A program made the position numbers and the translations under genes. DNA of 64,000 nt, taken from Pseudomonas koreensis. Lineage in GTDB: Bacteria; Pseudomonadota; Gammaproteobacteria; Pseudomonadales; Pseudomonadaceae. The DNA is taken from positions 186,001-250,000 of the forward strand of contig NZ_JAAQYM010000004.1 of NCBI RefSeq assembly GCF_012986595.1, written 5' to 3'. The notes under the pieces were generated by a model. The model was given only the letters and a program-made list of their open reading frames with translations. It did not search any database and was not told where the DNA came from. Position 1 is the first letter of the stretch. Each line of letters starts with the position of its first letter. Shown here piece by piece: positions 62,612 to 64,000 of this stretch.

Positions 62612-63634
62612 TCAGCTCCTCGGATCGAACGCATCTCGGCAAGCCTCACCGATGAACACCAACAAAGACAGAATCAGCGCCAAGGCAAAAAACGCCGTCA
62701 GCCCCAGCCACGGCGCCTGCAGATTGCGCTTGGCCTGACCGATCAACTCGCCCAGCGAGGCCGTCCCCGCCGGCATGCCGAAGCCGAGAAAATCCAGCGC
62801 TGTGAGGGTGGCGATAGCCCCCGTCAGAATGAACGGCAGGTAGGTCAGGGTGGAGGTCATCGCGTTGGGCAGGATGTGCCGGCGCATCAGCTCACTGTCG
62901 GTCAGCCCCAAGGCCCGTGCGGCTTTGACGTATTCCAGATTGCGCCCGCGGAGGAATTCGGCGCGCACCACATCGACCAGTGCCAGCCAGGAAAACAGCG
63001 CCATGATCCCCAGCAGCCACCAGAAACTCGGCGAGACAAACCCGGACAGAATGATCAGCAGATACAGCACCGGCAAACCCGACCAGATCTCCAGCAGCCG
63101 TTGCCCGAGCAGGTCGACCCAACCGCCGTAATACCCTTGCAACGCCCCGGCAACGATGCCGACCAACGCACTGATGCCGGTGAGGATCAGCGCAAACAGA
63201 ATCGAAATCCGTGTGCCGAAAATCACCCGCGCCAACACGTCACGCGCCTGATCGTCGGTGCCCAGCCAGTTGCGCGCCGAGGGCGGACTCGGCGCCGGTT
63301 CGGCGAGGTCGTAGTTGACCGTGTCGTAACTGAACGGAATCGGCGGAAACAGCATCCAGCCGCCCTGATCCTCGATCAGCCCGTGCACGTAAGCGCTGGC
63401 GTAATCCGGCTGGAATGGCAGCTCGCCGCCGAAATCGGTTTCCAGGTATTCGCTGAGGATCGGGAAATACCACGCGCCGTGATAGCGGATCACCAAGGGT
63501 TTGTCGTTGGCGATCAGTTCGCCGCCGAGGCAGATCAGGCACAAACCGAGGAACAGCCACAGCGACCAGCGTCCACGGCGATTGGCCTTGAACTGCGCGA
63601 CACGGCGCTGGCCCAGAGGAGAGAGTGTGAACAT
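62612..63634 (-). CDS. yejE: ABC transporter permease YejE
   Basis: The 340-residue inner-membrane permease has an N-terminal helix (LWLFLGLCLICLGGELIA), a periplasmic segment with FPPIPFSYDTV, and a binding-protein-dependent permease domain (YVKAARALGLTDSELMRRHI, ALDFLGFGMPAGTASLGELI). This matches E. coli YejE, part of the microcin C/oligopeptide importer. Its ATG overlaps the yejB stop (TGATG). Confidence 0.92.
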   Translation of the reverse strand: MFTLSPLGQRRVAQFKANRRGRWSLWLFLGLCLICLGGELIANDKPLVIRYHGAWYFPILSEYLETDFGGELPFQPDYASAYVHGLIEDQGGWMLFPPIPFSYDTVNYDLAEPAPSPPSARNWLGTDDQARDVLARVIFGTRISILFALILTGISALVGIVAGALQGYYGGWVDLLGQRLLEIWSGLPVLYLLIILSGFVSPSFWWLLGIMALFSWLALVDVVRAEFLRGRNLEYVKAARALGLTDSELMRRHILPNAMTSTLTYLPFILTGAIATLTALDFLGFGMPAGTASLGELIGQAKRNLQAPWLGLTAFFALALILSLLVFIGEACRDAFDPRS

Positions 63635-64000
63635 CAGGCAGTCCTCGCCGAGAAGTCGATGCGCGGGTCGAGCAGGGTGTAGCAGAGGTCGCCGATCAGC
63701 TTGATCAGCAGACCGAACAGGGTGAACAGAAACAGCGCGCCGAACACCACCGGATAGTCCCGCGATACCGCCGCTTCGTAGCTCATGCGCCCGAGGCCGT
63801 CGAGGTTGAAGAGGGTTTCGATCAACAGGGAACCGGCGAAAAACACCTCGATCAGCGCCGACGGCACGCCGGCCACCACCAGCAGCATCGCATTGCGAAA
63901 CACATGGCCATACAGCACGCGGCGTTCGGTCAAGCCTTTGGCTCGCGCGGTGATCACGTATTGGCGGCTGATCTCGTTGAGGAAGCTGTTTTTGGTGAGG
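63634..64000 (-). CDS. yejB: ABC transporter permease YejB (5' end beyond window)
   Basis: The frame is open to the window end. The visible 121 residues begin [16 protein letters not shown] and include the TARAKGL-EAA-like loop, [34 protein letters not shown] and the terminal LLDPRIDF. This is the C-terminal third of a YejB-type permease. It is the upstream partner of yejE and yejF; yejA should lie just beyond the window. Confidence 0.9.
   Translation of the reverse strand, partial: LTKNSFLNEISRQYVITARAKGLTERRVLYGHVFRNAMLLVVAGVPSALIEVFFAGSLLIETLFNLDGLGRMSYEAAVSRDYPVVFGALFLFTLFGLLIKLIGDLCYTLLDPRIDFSARTA

Overview
The window is a gene-dense, GC-rich chromosomal segment of a Pseudomonas of the fluorescens type. 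The evidence is the short palindromic REP-like elements in most intergenic gaps (four sequence families), a His/Cys-rich Pseudomonas-type metallothionein, the gene order PepSY-PepSY-response regulator-kinase-chemoreceptor-transporter-chemoreceptor (which I recall from the bqs/tlpQ/ctpM region of P. aeruginosa), and overall protein similarity. Species is not determined. No rRNA, tRNA, CRISPR array, prophage or intact transposase was seen.

Layout. 1-5.6 kb: pirin (cut by the window start), an MscS channel with a cyclic-nucleotide domain, an AhpD-like protein, and a DHA2/HlyD efflux pair next to a LysR remnant. 6-12.3 kb: a two-partner secretion operon (TpsB plus a 1528-residue TpsA). 12.4-19.2 kb: NhaA, a TonB-receptor remnant, an MFS carrier, a DapF-fold protein with both catalytic cysteines replaced by serine, and codBA. 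19.5-21.1 kb: QueD and a patatin-like protein. 21.3-29.8 kb: a sensory island of two PepSY proteins, an OmpR-type two-component system, two chemoreceptors and a YuiF-type transporter. 29.9-35.1 kb: LysR with two divergent YdcZ proteins, metallothionein, three small proteins, an AraC regulator and a quinone-reductase-like protein. 35.2-37.2 kb: a nucleoside module (NUP-family protein plus Tsx porin) with a LacI/PurR-type palindrome upstream. 37.7-48.2 kb: one 10.5-kb autotransporter gene with nested repeats. 48.5-50.6 kb: selD-mnmH. 50.7-57.6 kb: a histidine phosphatase, a Nu-class GST, a zinc-type HemB, an FAD monooxygenase and a TonB receptor. 57.8-64 kb: a DUF1615 lipoprotein, an ECF sigma/anti-sigma pair with a DUF3455 protein, and yejBEF (cut by the window end).

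Themes. Surface and exported proteins are prominent: the autotransporter, TPS pair, TonB receptor, Tsx, NUP and PepSY proteins. Nucleobase and nucleoside salvage appears twice (codBA, tsx-NUP). The strongest leads are the natural active-site changes (DapF Ser/Ser, CodA Asp-to-Ser next to the metal ligand), the zinc-type HemB, a near-match BqsR box in front of the PepSY/two-component operon, the repeat architecture of the giant autotransporter, and REP elements that supply the stop codon or C-terminal tail of neighbouring genes.
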